From assembly GCA_019279435.1 (NCBI GenBank), contig JAAALK010000079.1:102449332-102513331 (forward strand): DNA of 64,000 nt, read 5' to 3'. Origin of the DNA: Zizania palustris. Lineage: Eukaryota > Streptophyta > Magnoliopsida > Poales > Poaceae. A model generated the notes under the pieces. It had not been told where the DNA came from and did no database searches. It saw nothing but the letters and a program-made list of their open reading frames with translations. The position numbers and the translations under genes were made by a program. This document shows positions 1 to 11,825 of this stretch, piece after piece (position 1 is the first letter of the stretch; each line of letters starts with the position of its first letter).

Positions 1-1979
1 TTCCGTGTTTGGAACCTCGAATCCCAGCAGCTTGTCGAGACTTGCGATGTTTCTTTTGATGAGTCATTGCCTTCTTTGAATCCTTCTTTTGAGCTTTCTA
101 GTGATGGTGAGCTCGGAGAGTCCATCTTCGAGGAAGATGTGGATACTCTAGCTGCTGATGAGGGTGGGCCTTCTGCACCTACTACAGAGCCCACACCTTC
201 TGAGACTTCGACTGAGGACGAGGGTGGACCTCTGATCACTTCTTCCACTTCGATCGAGCCCCCTCAGTCGAGTCCAGAGGTGCTAGCTGCTGACTTCGGT
301 GAGGTGACTTCAGATCACCAGGGATCCCGAGCAGTTCAGCGTGATCACCCCTCAGAGCTCATCATCGGTGATGTGTCTACAAGAACATTGCGCTCTTCTG
401 TTGACTCTCTTGCTGTGTTTGCTGAATCTGCTTTTGTTGCATCTTTTGAGCCCAGAGACATTTCTCATGCTCTTTCTGATTCTAATTGGATTAATGCCAT
501 GCAAGAAGAGCTTGAGAATTTTGTTCGCAATCGGGTTTGGACACTGGTTGAGCTGCCACCTGGATGCAACCCCATAGGCACAAAGTGGGTGTTCAAGAAC
601 AAACAAGGTGAAGATGGGGTTGTGGTGTGCAACAAAGCTCGACTAGTTTCCCAGGGTTTTTGCCAGAAGGAATTTATTGATTTTGAAGAAACCTTCGCTC
701 ATGTTGCCCGTCTTGAGTCCATTCGCATTCTTTTAGCTTTTGCCGCTTCGAAGGGTTTTAAGCTTTTTCAAATGGACGTCAAGAGTGCTTTTCTGAACGG
801 GTACATAGAGGAGGAGGTTTATGTTAGGCAGCCCCTGGCTTTGAGAACCCTAAGTTTCCTCGACATGTTTTTAAATTGCAAAAAGCTTTATATAGGTTGA
901 AGCAAGCCCCTAGGGCTTGGTATGACCGATTAAAGCAGTTTTTGTTGGGGAAGGGCTTTGTGATGGGTTATGTGGATAAAACTCTCTTCTTGCTCAGAGA
1001 TGCTTCAGATTTTTTAGTCGCTCAGATTTACGTGGACGATATTATCTTTGGCGGTACTTCTAATGATCTTGTGTCCAAGTTTTCTGAGCAGATGCACAGC
1101 GAGTTTGAGATGAGCCTCATGGGTGAGCTCATGTACTTCCTAGGGCTCCAGATCAAGCAGACCAAGGACGACACCTTCATCCACCAGGGTAAGTACACTT
1201 GAGACATGTTGAAGAAATTCGTCTTTGGTGGAGAGCTGAAGCCTCAGATGACCCAAATGGGTACATCTGGGGGCCTGGAGAACGACGAGAGCGGCGTCAA
1301 GGTCAATGAGAGAGAGTTTCGAGGGATGATCGGTTCACTGCTGTACTTGACAGCGACGAGGCCAGACATACAGTTCGCCGTGGGACTATGCGCGCACTTC
1401 CAGTCTTCACCACGCACGTCTCATCGGCAAGCTGTCAAGCGTATCTTCAGGTATCTTACCTATGCGCCTGATCTTGGTCTTCACTATTCAGCATCATCAT
1501 CTCTTGATTTATCTGGCTTTTCGGACGCTGACTTTGGTGGGTGCCGGTTGGATCGCAAGTCGACTTCCGGTACTTGCCAGTTTCTTGGTTCTTCTCTTGT
1601 CTCTTGGTCTTCCCGAAAGCAATCTGGAGTTGCTCTTTCGACCACAGAGGCTGAGTATGTAGCTGCTGCTAGCTGCTGCTCACAGTTGGTTTGGATGATT
1701 TCCACTCTGCGAGATTTTGGGTTATTCTTTCCTACCAGAGTTCCCTTGTTTTGCGACAGCACTAGTGCAATTAGTGTAGGGAAAAACCCATGTCTCCATT
1801 CAAAAACCAAACACATTGATGTGCGCTTTCACTTTTTGCGGGATCAATATGAGAAAGGTGTCATTGACCTTATTCATGTTGATATCCATCATCAGTTGGC
1901 TGACATTTTCACCAAACCCCTAGATCAGTCTACTTTTGAGCATTTACGACAGGATTTGGGTGTTGTGTATCCTTTCTAG
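1..1979 (+). pseudogene. copia pol: integrase tail, reverse transcriptase, RNase H (broken)
   Basis: The frame is open from base 1, so the gene is cut by the window edge. The first 40 codons look like the integrase C-terminus, followed by an acidic Ser/Thr/Glu-rich linker to about base 400. RT follows, with KWVFKNK near 585, QMDVKSAFLNG near 770 and the catalytic YVDD at 1029-1040. RNase H contains the STTEAEYVA motif near 1640 and the HIDVRFHFLRD signature near 1815, and ends at a TAG at 1977-1979. Two lesions break the gene. A one-base loss near 834 moves the frame at the conserved QPPGFE segment, and a TGA at 1201-1203 follows GKYT. It acts in cDNA synthesis of the element; this copy is inactive, but the active-site residues are still present. 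Confidence 0.9.
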
Positions 1980-3355
1980 GATATTTTGCGTCAGTTTTCT
2001 TTCTTCTTTACTCTTTTCTCGAGTCTTTTTGTGTGTGTTCATATCATACATATTCACATATCACACTTTTGAGCCTGCTTCTGTTATATGATTGAACTGC
2101 TTTACTTATTCTAGCTGGTACATGTTTTTGATTACTTGTCAATGATCATGCCTTGGTTCAGTTCACTTGATATGTCTGATATCTGTCATATGCATGGCTT
2201 TTATGCTTTAAACTTGAAAACTTAATCACCATTGCTTCTGGTAACTAGCATGTGTAGGCTGAGTGCTTTTGCTATCTGTTACATGCCTTGTAGCTAGTTC
2301 ATCACATAGATGCAGATATGCAACTTGGACATCTTTATGCTTTAACATGGAAACTGTGCTATAAAAATGATAAAAATCAAAAATGAATGAAAATTCCATG
2401 CCTTTCTATGCTTGAGTTGAAAAGATCCAAGTGGGTTTGCCTTGTCGCATTGCATTGTTCTGGACTGCTTACCATAGCACTTTGGTATGAACTAGGACAG
2501 TGTAGTGTATGCCAAGACCAATGTCTTAAGCTTCTGATGGTCCAGTTCTAGCCTAGGCTTGACTTGGTCGGTTAGCATAAGGTTTGACATGCAAATAACC
2601 CTTGGCAAAAATGAAAAAGGAAATGAAAAAGCCTGAAAATTAAAAAGACAACAAGTTTGCTGAAGCACTTTGTTTCGGACAAAGCTTATCTTGGTAGATA
2701 TCAGTTAGCTTCTGCATCTCATGTTTTACCTTGCTTGTTAACTAGAAAATGTGGTGATTCCTTTGTTTGCAAAATTTGAAAAATGCGTGCTAAATGACTT
2801 TCTTTGGATATCATCTGTTGTACTGATCATGCCTTGTGACTTCGACAGTATGTCTTTTGCTATACTTGTTAGATGTTGTAATTGCAGTCAATCATATCTG
2901 AGAAGCATGCTTTCTTCACTCCACCTGTACCTCCGTTGCATTCATTGCATATTTTGAGGGGGAGTTGCATTTCAGGGGGAGTCAGTGTCGTTGTAGAGTG
3001 CTTGATGAGTTCACTTGTCAACAAGGGGGAGAAATTTTGGTATAAGAGTTTAAGGGGGAGTTTTGGCTTTCTCTGGGATTTGTTTCAGGGGGAGTTTTTG
3101 TCCCGTTTATCCTTATTCTTTTGATATCCTTGTTGATGTTTCTGAGACTGCACTCGTTTTTAGTTTTTTACTTTTGGTTAACCATAATGATCGTCTCTTG
3201 CTTTTGTTCGGGTTTTGGTCATTAGGGTTAAACTTTTACTTTATTTTCTTCTTCTCTGTTTTCTTGTATTTTGTTTTCGTGTTTCCACAGTTGTTCGCAG
3301 GTACTGAAGAGTAGATGAAGTGAAGTGTTGACAATGCACTCATCAAGGGGGAGAT
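1980..3355 (+). other. copia post-pol untranslated tract
   Basis: About 1.4 kb of AT-rich sequence between the pol stop and the LTR, with no supportable ORF. Small ORFs at 2751-3314 are leucine/phenylalanine-rich translations of T-rich DNA and are not genes. The last 400 bases hold the purine tracts listed separately. Some Sireviruses carry an envelope-like ORF here; I see none. Confidence 0.7.
2956..3353 (+). other. six polypurine tracts (AGGGGGAG)
   Basis: The motif AGGGGGAG occurs at about 2956-2964, 2974-2981, 3023-3031, 3052-3060, 3087-3094 and 3344-3353. The last lies directly before the LTR and is the expected plus-strand primer site. Multiple polypurine tracts before the 3' LTR are a published Sirevirus trait, which supports the lineage call. 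Confidence 0.8.
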
Positions 3356-5605
3356 TGAGGAGCCATGCTGAATAGCGTGGGCCTCATGGCTCCAGATGTG
3401 ATGAGTCATTGTCAACGATAGTCAAAGAGGACTGAAAAGAGAGAGAAGACCTGCTGCGTCTGGGCCGCATGTGACTCAGGTACACGGGCAGCGAGCGACT
3501 GTCGAGCAGAGGGGCCGCGAAGTCGGGCTGGCCCAATCCGGGTACATGGGCTAGGAGCAGCAGAGGATCCACTGGGCTGTTGACCGGGATTGACTCAGGT
3601 ACACGGGCGGCGAGCGATTGCCCGGCTGAGGGAGCTGCGGAATCGGGCCGACCCAATCCGGGTACCCGGTGCGAAGACGGTGGACGCTTTGTCAGTTTCG
3701 GCGCAAAACTGACGACCGCTGATCTTGGATCGGACAGTCCTGGAGTGAAGTCGTAGTCGCTACGAAAGCTCCGCTTCCGGACAAGTTATCTATAAATAGG
3801 AGTTTTCTATTTTGTCCTTAGGCCCACAGTCAGTCAGTCGAGTCTGTAAAAATATCCTAAGGGCAGTTTGGTCTTTTCCATTTATTTCAGCGTCTATAAA
3901 AAACCCTAGGGGTATTTCTGCATTTTCCCCATTTATTGGGCTTCCTATAAATAGGCCCCAATCCCTAGGGTTAGGGGCAACTCACTTTAATCTAAAAATC
4001 AGAGTTCACCTCACCAACTCCTGTTTTGTGTGCGCCGCCAGTTTTGTTCTTCGTGGTGATTTTTTGTTTCTCTCCGCCGCCGCAGTTTTTGTCTCGTTTC
4101 TCATCGCGATCGTTTCATCTTACTCTTTCAGGAGATAGCAATATCAAGTGCTGGTTCTTATTCTTTCAGCGATATATCGTTACACAGTGAAACAAATTTT
4201 ATATTCTGTCTCGAGCTGCGTATTCTGTTCTTTTCTCTGTTGTTCGGTGTTCATTGCCAAAAGTTTTCCGCCGATGTTTTCTTATTCATCATCCTAAGTG
4301 GTTTCTTTAAATCAATTTTTTTATCTAGTCCTTGTCGCTGGTTCTTGCATGTAATAGCTTGCTAATCTGCAGCGGCAGCCATCCTGTCTAGCTTTTGTTG
4401 CATAGCTTGGCAGCTACAAGCTGCAGCTACTACTCCTACATGCTAGCACCTAGTTTCTTTCAGCTGCAGTTTAGTCACATAAAAATTTCTCTATTGTTTT
4501 CTGTCTTGGCATTCTGTTCAAGAGCAGAAAATTTCTTTTTGCATGTTACTCAGAACAGTGCTCTTGGCTAATTCATTTCTTTGAGTACATCTGTTTTGTT
4601 CGGAGTGTCTATTCGAAATTTATTTCGTGGACCCTACAACACAGTACAGCAAGCTTCGGTCAGTTTCCGGAGTGCACACGCTATAGCTTCAAACGAAACG
4701 AAAATTTATCGAAGTTGGCTTAGCATCCGAAGCTTTTTGGCTGGGTTCAGATTTCTTTGCCCGAAGGTCATCCATTACGAAGCTTCATGAGCGAAGCTGT
4801 TCAGCGGACCTTATTTTTCGAAGGGCAAATTACGGAGCTGCAAGCTTCGCAGCGAAGTCAATTTATAAACGTGCGAAGCTCTCTAGCGAAGGCACTTCGA
4901 ACATCCTGTGTTCGAAGTAAACTTCGGAGCATGCAGATGTATCTCCAAACAGATTTTCGAAGTATGTTTTTTTTGAGGAGTACGTCTGTTCGAGGGTCAC
5001 TTAATTGTAGACTTCGCTCATACATTCCAAGCTGTTGCTTTACTTTGCTTCTGGGTCTACAGACTTCATAGAGAGAGCTAAATTTTCGAAGTTGTTTGTG
5101 TGGACCCCACAGCAAATACAGTCCTCGTGAATTATTGTCTGTTTTGGCTCTTGCACTTTACCTTTCGAAGAAGGCTTTGGCTCTTATCTCTCAAGCCTCG
5201 AACGACCTCAGCGAACAAGCTTCGACATCATACCTCGAAGCAGGCTTCGTCATCTACAGGCTTCGACACTGCAGGCTTCGACGTTGCAGGCTTCACCAAG
5301 TACCTTACTGGAGACAACTTTGAACAGTAATTTCTCGTCTGTTTCACTTGCACTCAGTTTGAATTGATGTAATGAACTTTGATCTGCAAATGTTTTGAAT
5401 GCTTTGTTATTAGCACTGTATTGGTGTTTCTTTGCCTAGGACATCGGTCGTTTCTAGGGTAGATATTTTTAGGACTTGACGATCTGTTCACGTTTTGCTG
5501 CTAAGTCTGTTTGAGGTGCTTGGGTGTTGGGAGCAGGCCATTGATTTGAAAGAATTTTTTAGGCGCCCATTCACCCCCCCTCTGGTCGCTACTTTGGGTC
5601 CTACA
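3356..5605 (+). repeat. 3' LTR of the Sirevirus-like element
   Basis: It starts TGAGGAGCC right after the last purine tract and ends GGGTCCTACA, giving TG...CA ends and about 2250 bp. An inverted copy of its first 600 bp lies at 6980-7574, and a copy of its last 100 bp is near 54130-54228, which independently supports both ends. The 4600-5330 part is crowded with TTCGAA/GAAGCTTC palindromic motifs. Small ORFs inside it (4581-5330 and others) are not genes. Confidence 0.8.
3790..3799 (+). promoter_or_regulatory. LTR TATA box (CTATAAATAG)
   Basis: CTATAAATAG lies about 435 bp into the LTR, and a second TATAAATAG-like box (CCTATAAATAGG) lies near 3943-3954. Either could start the genomic RNA. 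There is no transcript evidence. Confidence 0.55.
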
Positions 5606-6979
5606 TCGAGGAGCCGGAGTTCTATCCTGAGGTTCCACCTTCACCCTTTGCTTATCAAGGCATGTCATTGAACCCTCCTATGGAAACAGTTGATCATCAT
5701 TGAGCCTAGGTTGTAAATAAATTATCGCTATAACTCATAGGATAATATTGCATTAGTCTAATCTCAAGCCCTACATTATATTTATTAGATCCACGTCCTT
5801 GTGTGCAAACCCAAGCCATGCTTATTGAGCCTACACTCCTTGTCACTCTACAAATATTATATAAGCTAGTGTCCAATGTACCGACACAACTGCTATAGGA
5901 TAAAAAGAATGAGTCGTAGATAGTTGGATTCTGTTATATGAATTTCCCTGTTATTCTCGTCTTTGGACTCTGTTGGAGTTGGCTATGTTATAAGTATGTT
6001 GGGTTCCTGGTGCAAGCTAGGGCATTGGTTGGTCGCACCCGGGGCACTATAAGGACCGGTCTGCGGGATCTGTTGCAAAGCACTTCCTTACCTACCACAA
6101 GTCTAATGGGTAAGTCCTAACTGAAAGTATGGAACAATCCGACTCGATGCACCATAGTGGAGGGGGCAAGGGGCAACCTGCGGGTGCTTGTACCGACGTG
6201 GCTCAAGGGGGGGTATGGTGAGGCTCGACGCATCGAGACACGATACGAAACCCATAAGAGGGTACTGTCAGGTCGAGGAGGACCATATGGAAGGTTTTGG
6301 CACGAGTTCCCGTGGAATGGGTCATCTCGTTACACTTTGGTGTAAGTGGTGAGTGCGTGCCTTGTGGGTACAGTGGTACACCTCTGATCAGAGTAATTAA
6401 TCTTTTCGAAAAGCCGAGCCCACGGTCAAGGGCGGGTTGTGTGACTACTCGCAGTTAGTTTACTATTGTTTGAATGGTTGAGTTATTCATGGCATGTAAG
6501 GACTGTTGAGCGAGGTGGGGCTGACTGTACCCCTCGAGTTAGAAGATGATGATGCATACACATGTTTACGTCTCAGTAATAATAAATTGTTCACATTTAA
6601 TTGCTTTACAAATTATGCTCTTCCGCAAAAATTAGCCACTATCTCCTTTTTATTACCTTGCGTTATATTTGCATTCGGTGGCTTGCTGAGTACGTTTGTA
6701 CTCACCCCCGTTTACTTACACCACCAGAGCCCGTCTACTGCGAGGAGGATGAAGGTCTGTAGTAGCGACCCAGTCAAGGCGAGACTGGAAGGAGGCGTTC
6801 ATCTAGGACCCTTTGTTTTATTAGTTTCTCTACATCTTTATTCACTTTTGTACTAATACGGTCTATGAACCATGAATGATTGCTCGTATTGTACGTGCTC
6901 GCATGATGAACGTCTTGTTTTTATTGATTTTCTATGGAATTTCAATAAAAGTCCTGATTTATTAAATCGGGGCGTGACA
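5606..6979 (+). repeat. gypsy-type LTR relic ending GGGGCGTGACA
   Basis: About 1.4 kb without a gene. The right end, ATCGGGGCGTGACA, and the GTACGTTTGTACTCACCCCC segment near 6690 resemble LTRs of Tekay/Del-type chromoviruses as I know them. I cannot find a matching TGT start, so the left part (5606-5720) may be other debris. The ORFs at 6157 and 6506 lack any recognisable domain. The class assignment is tentative. Confidence 0.45.
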
Positions 6980-7574
6980 CCAATAGACTAAGAAAAATAC
7001 CAAAAGACCCTTAGGGTTTTACAGATCCTGAAAATAAAATGGAAAAGACCATAATGCCCTTAGGATTTTTACATACTTGACTAACAAACTGTGGGCCTAT
7101 AAAGCAAAATGGTAAAATCCTAAATGCAGATAACTTGTCCTGATGCAGAGCTTTCATAGCAGCTACGACTTCACTTCAAGATGGCTCAATCACGAATCAA
7201 CGGTCTGGATTGGGCGTTGGTTTTGCGCCGAAACCGACAAAGCGTCCACCGTCTTCGCACCGGATACCCAGATTGGGTCGGCCCGATTCCGCACCTCCCT
7301 CAGCCTGGCAATCGCTCGCTGCCCGTGTACCTGAGTCAATCCCGGTCAACAGACCAGGGGATCCCCTGCCGCTCCTAGCCCATGTACTCGGATTGGGCCG
7401 ACCCGACTCTGCAGTTCCTCTGCCCGGCAGTCGCTCGCCGCCCGTGTACCTGAGTCACATGCGGCCCAGACATGGTAGGTCTCGTCTTCTCTTCTCTTCT
7501 CACTTTGACGTCCGTTGACAATCACTCATCACTTCTGGAGCCATGAGGCCCATGATCTTCAACATGGCTCCTCA
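6980..7574 (-). repeat. inverted fragment of the Sirevirus LTR
   Basis: The reverse complement matches the start of the LTR at 3356 onward: GGCTCCTCA at 7566-7574 is the inverse of the TGAGGAGCC start. The segments TGAGTCAATCCCGG, CCGGATACCC and CTGTGGGCCTATAAAG follow in the expected inverted order. It corresponds to roughly 3356-3950 of the first copy and is clearly diverged, so it is an independent older insertion, cut at its inner end. Confidence 0.82.
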
Positions 7575-8222
7575 CTACGGAGCCAAGCCTCTAGGACCCC
7601 TCCGGTCCCCTTCGGAGCCAACCCTCCGGGACCTCTCTGGTCCCCTTCGAAGTCCTCTCCAAAGCCTCTTGGAGCCCACTCCGAGAGCCGGTTCGGAGCA
7701 GACTTCAAAGCCCTCCTCGGGGTCCAGTTTGGAGTGCCCTTTGGAGTACCCTTCAGAGCCTCCTCAGTTGCCTCCGCCTGAAGGACTCCGGCAAGTACCC
7801 CGAGCTAGAAGAAATATCCAAGAATCGCTACAGTGTAAAGCCATACCAGGGCCCCTTCGCCCCTGTTATGCCATATACCTACTCCTGAAGTGATGTTTAC
7901 CTACCAAGTTTGTAAAGTCAGATGTACAATACTCTAGTCTTTTTCCTTTCTTGCCCCTGTAAAGCCTACAACTTGTAGAGGGAAATTGAGTCTTTTCCTT
8001 TGGCCTGCGTGCCTACAAAAGCAGGGCCATGCCCTTGTAATAGACAGGTTCAACAGAGGCAAAACTATGCCAAATCAATTGTAAACTGGACGTAGGGCTA
8101 TTATCCCTTTGGGGAGGCCTGAACTAGTATAAATTGTCTCTCCCTCTGTGAGAACCCTTCGAGGTTCACTCTACATACCATATACCACATAAAACCTGTT
8201 GTAGCTAACGCAATTGCTACAA
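7575..8222 (+). repeat. LTR fragment of the element A family (5'-truncated)
   Basis: It matches the LTRs at 19764-20829 and 25832-26814. Shared parts are the CTTCGGAGCC-rich part, GGGCCATGCCCTTGTAA, AAACTGGACGTAGGGCTATTATCCC, and the terminal CTAACGCAATTGCTACAACA at 8203-8222. The first 200 or more bases including TGTTGGGGG are missing. The TATA box is mutated to CTACAAAAG (about 8016). It abuts gypsy coding sequence at 8223, so it is probably a solo or truncated LTR within G3. Confidence 0.78.
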
Positions 8223-9000
8223 CAGCCAAGTCTTACAACATGCTCTGGTCCAGGAAGGCCCAACCAAGGATAAAAAGTTTATTAAAATGTTTAACAAGCC
8301 TAGGGCTGAAGTCCATGTAATGGAGCACTCCGACGAGGAGGAAGAAGATTCGGCTAACATGTACGCGACTGAATTGGTTTGGAACGCTAAGAGCAAACCC
8401 GTTACTTGCTCTGAGTTACGGTCGTCTCTAACTAAGAATTGGCCCAGCGAAGTCAAATACTCGTTTGATATAACTAAGTGTGATAAAATATTTGATTTCC
8501 TCTTGAAGAACCAGCTTCTCAGGTTTCCTAAAGTCCAAGTCATTCCATCTGCCGACGAGCTACATAAACGCCCCTACTGTAAGTGACATGACTCTCATTC
8601 ACATTATACTAATGATTGCAACATTTTTCGCCGACAGGTTCAATCGGCCATAGAGGAAGGAAGATTGAAGATAGACCCCAGTCCAAAGATGAAGCTGGGC
8701 AAAGACCCCTTTCCCATGAACACCGTCAACCTCGACGAAAAAAGAGTACTGATTCGGCTAGAACAGGTCGGGTCGACTAGAGGGAAAGCAGTCATTATTG
8801 CAGAATCACGCACACGCACACTCGTACCAAAGAACCCTAAAGTAAGAGTGTGGAAAAGAAATGTCAGAACATCTCCTTCGGCTAGGGTTCGCAAGAAGCC
8901 GAAGGTGACATATCAGATGTTGTTGGACAAACATCAGAAAAGGGCCAAGGAAATAGGCCCCCGTGCAAATAGGCTAAGACTGCCGAAGGGGCCAAGATAG
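8223..9000 (+). pseudogene. G3 gag C-terminal segment
   Basis: The 8287-8586 reading frame contains an acidic stretch, then a YSFDITKCDKIFDFLL segment and IPSADELHKRPYCK. These are typical of Tat gag just before the zinc-finger-like region. The frame shifts near 8587, and IEEGRLKIDPSPK continues at 8647-9000 with a basic tail. The gag product packages element RNA. No intact CCHC knuckle is visible here. Confidence 0.7.
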
Positions 9001-9500
9001 GTGAAGGATGGCTTCATACTATAGTGGCCAAACCCTCCGCACGGTGGCTTCAGACCGCAGTGGTTGAACCCTCCACCTAGTGGCTTCGGACCCAGTGGCC
9101 GAACCCTCCGCACAGTGAGTTCGGGCCTCACTGGCCGAACCCTTCGCACATCGAGTTCGGACCCCAATGGCCGGACTCAACTCTGCTGTGGGCGAACACT
9201 CCGGAAGGACGATTCTGTCCTCAATGGCCGAACATACCTCTAGCCTGGCATGCCCTTCGTTGATATGGTCCGAAATACCATCGACCTAGCCAAACCCCCC
9301 TCCGGGTAATGGGTTCGACTCACAATGGGCGAAGCCACTAGAACCACCGATGCCTCCACCATACAATTGGCTATGGACCCCATGGGCTCCGTACACCTCG
9401 CTCCCCGAGTACCCTTCGCAAAATAACGGTGTCCTTATTTTCCTTCGAAGTATTATAACTGGCAGGGACAAACAAACACGACTAAGGGGGACATCGTCCA
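9001..9500 (+). repeat. GGCCGAACCCTCCGCA minisatellite-like tract in G3
   Basis: Imperfect repeats of CAGTGGCCGAACCCTCCGCA with CTTCGGACC spacers occur four to five times at 9020-9200, in a proline-rich linker between gag and protease. The antisense ORFs over it (8934-9167, 9286-9501) are shadows. I see no gene in this stretch beyond the degenerate linker. Confidence 0.55.
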
Positions 9501-10260
9501 CAGGCTATCCGTAGTACCTCCGAATCGACTCACACAGGACGAAGCCAAGGGAGATGAACGTGCAGAGGCGAAGGATAGGGAGTCTGAAGCCATCATAGTC
9601 AAAGTAGGGTCTCAGGAAGTCCCAACCCCAAGGTCCCCCTCGCCAAAGCCCGATGGAGGTAAGTCCCCTAGCCCAGCCAAGGCCAGCTCTGGAGCCCGGT
9701 CCGATCGGCCAAACGAGGCCGGTCTGACCGACAGGGTCCGCAGCGAGGCATCCTCCGATTATGAAGTATGCGAGGCTGAACTGGGTGCTACCCCTTCGGC
9801 TAGAAATCGCAGAAATAGGATGGTGGCACCTGGCACCAAACCACAACCATCTTGGGCACCTCCGGGCATGTCCAAAACACAGAAAAGATGCCTACAACAC
9901 CTACGGGCACAGGAGATGCGCGAGAAAAAGGCCGAGGAGGAACGAGACACTATCTTTGAAGAGATCTGCCCTCGGCCAACTACAAGACAGGTATGGAGGA
10001 TCAAGCTGGTTGAAATAACCAACCCGGCTCCCAGTCCGAGCTACGACGACGATGACATGCTCGATGACAAATACACACCCATCTCTGAGGGACCCGCACC
10101 TCAAGTGATGGATGTCAACATCGTCATGCTTCCCACTGAGTTCGCCCTACAATAGGATGAGGCCGAGGTCGCTCAGCTGAACCTCGGCCCACACAATGCT
10201 ATTTTTGAGAAACTTGAGGACACGGCTTGCCACCTAAAGCCTCTCTACGGCAGGGGTCAC
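9501..10260 (+). pseudogene. G3 gag-protease linker
   Basis: The frame at 9820-10155 reads an Arg/Glu-rich helix (AQEMREKKAEEERDTIFEE) followed by an Asp-rich stretch and a VNIVMLPTEF motif. That motif precedes the protease in Tat-type polyproteins. A TAG after FALQ at 10153-10155 interrupts the passage into protease. The overlapping ORFs on both strands are not separate genes. Confidence 0.55.
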
Positions 10261-10782
10261 ATTGACGGGAAGCCGATCTCCAGAATGCTGGTCGACGATG
10301 GCACCACTATTAACATAATGCCTTACTCTCTATTGAAGAAACTTGGTAGGGATGAGAAAGACTTAAAGAAAACTAACCTAATGCTCAACGACTTCAACGG
10401 TGAGAGTTTCGAGGCCAAAGGTGTACTCTCCATGGAGTTGACAATAGGAAACAAGACGTTGCCAACGATATTCTTCATCGTTGATGTGCAAGGTAACTAC
10501 AACGCACTGCTCGGGCGTGACTGGATTCACGCAAATTGTTGTATTCCTTCTACTTTGCACCAATGCCTGATACAGTGGGACAACGATAACGTGGAGGTCA
10601 TACCAGTAGACACTTCAACCCAGGTAGCATTGGCTGATGTGTCCATCGACGTCATCCACAACAAAGTAGAGTGTCTATCAGGTAGGGACCTTTCGGATTA
10701 TGACTTCGTCAGTGTATCCATGGGATGTTTCGTACCCGTGTCTGTAAAGCCGACTGGTGTAGCATGGCTATTTCTAAATTAG
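10261..10782 (+). pseudogene. G3 aspartic protease
   Basis: The pepsin-type retroviral protease fold is recognisable from LVDDGTTINIMPYSLLKKLG at the start and YNALLGRDWIHAN near 10500. The active-site loop reads VDDGTT, where related elements usually show VDGG or VDSG, so the catalytic motif may be altered. It is followed by a stop at 10780-10782. The role is polyprotein processing in the virus-like particle. Confidence 0.8.
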
Positions 10783-11825
10783 TAGTCATGCCTAGCAAAA
10801 GTAATATCGATTGGCTAAAGTCATGCGTAGAACAATACAAGTATTCTAAAGATGGTATTACCGAGGCCATTGAAGACTTTAGTGAAGTAGATAAGTTAGG
10901 ATAAGGTTTTGCATCAGCCGATCCTTTAGAAGAAGTCGACATAGGCAATGGTAGCATCCTAAGGCCGACTTTTGTAAACCAACATTTACAGGTTGATGAG
11001 AAGGCCGAAGTAATAAAGTTGCTTCACTCGTACGTCGATTGTTTCACATGGTAGTATAGCGAGGTGCCCGGAAGAAGCCGCGAGCTCGTGGAGCATCGGC
11101 TAACTATTAAACCAGGGTTTAGGCCTTATAAAAAGCCCCCTCGTCACTTTAATTCGACCGTGTATGACCGAGTTAAAGAAGAAATAGAACGACTACTGAA
11201 AGATGAGTTTATTAGGCCATGCAGGTATGCTAAATAGGTCATTAATATTATGCCTGTAGAGAAGAAAGGGAGCGGAAAAATACGAGTTTGTATTGATTTT
11301 AGAGATCTAAAAAAGTCCACTCCGAAAGACGAGTATCCCATGACGATAGCCGACATGTTGATCAACGATGCTTCAGAAGATAAGGTACTAAGTTTTCTTG
11401 ATGGCAACGCCGGTTATAATCAAATTTTTATAGCCGAAGAGGACGTCTACAAGATAGTCTTTCGATGCCTTGGTTTTGTCGGCTTGTTTGAGTGGGTCGT
11501 TTTGACCTTTAGTTTAAAGAATGCTAGCGGTACATATCAACGTGTTATGAACTTGATCCTTCATGACTTGTTAGGAGTTATGTTAGAAGTATACATAGAT
11601 GATGTTGTGGTCAAATCAGACACTCTGGATAATAACTTAGCTGATTTGAATGTTGCTTTTGATAGGATGTGATAGTATGGCTTGAAAATGAACCCGCTCA
11701 AATGTGCTTTTGGCGTGTCGGCATGCAAGTTCTTAGGATTCATGATTCATGAAAGAGGTATAGAAATTGACCCTAAGAGGCTTGAAAAGATTTGAAACTT
11801 TGCAGCACCAACAGGCAAGAAAGTC
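10783..11825 (+). pseudogene. G3 reverse transcriptase
   Basis: The RT palm is readable in pieces. KIRVCIDFRDLKKSTPKDEYP is near 11278 and the catalytic YIDD is at 11592-11603, followed by VVVKSDTLDN. A TGA at 11670-11672 and another stop near 11794 break the thumb and connection region, where KCAFGVSACKFLGF is still visible. Upstream, TAG codons at 10780 and 11053 disrupt the protease-RT linker. Inactive. Confidence 0.85.

Larger units (their letters stand above)
1..5605 (+). mobile_element. Ty1/copia Sirevirus-like LTR retrotransposon, 3' portion
   Basis: The window opens inside the pol gene of a copia element. The order is integrase tail, reverse transcriptase, RNase H, a long non-coding tract with repeated AGGGGGAG purine tracts, then a 3' LTR. 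That order (RT and RNase H after integrase) defines Ty1/copia. The repeated purine tracts and the long LTR ending just after a run of C (TTCACCCCCCCTCT) are known for the Sirevirus (SIRE/Maximus) lineage. The 5' LTR, gag, protease and most of integrase lie outside the window, so the insertion age and 5' target duplication cannot be judged. Confidence 0.88.

Noticed and set aside
5606..5700. Possible exon reading EEPEFYPEVPPSPFAYQ
   Set aside because: Only about 30 codons, no splice context or family match; possibly an old element fragment.
6506..6856. 116-residue ORF with a hydrophobic stretch
   Set aside because: Inside an LTR relic with no homology I recognise; hydrophobicity comes from T-rich codons.
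7515..7893. Pro/Ser-rich ORFs of 88 and 116 residues
   Set aside because: Translations of CTTCGGAGCC repeats in an LTR fragment of the A family.
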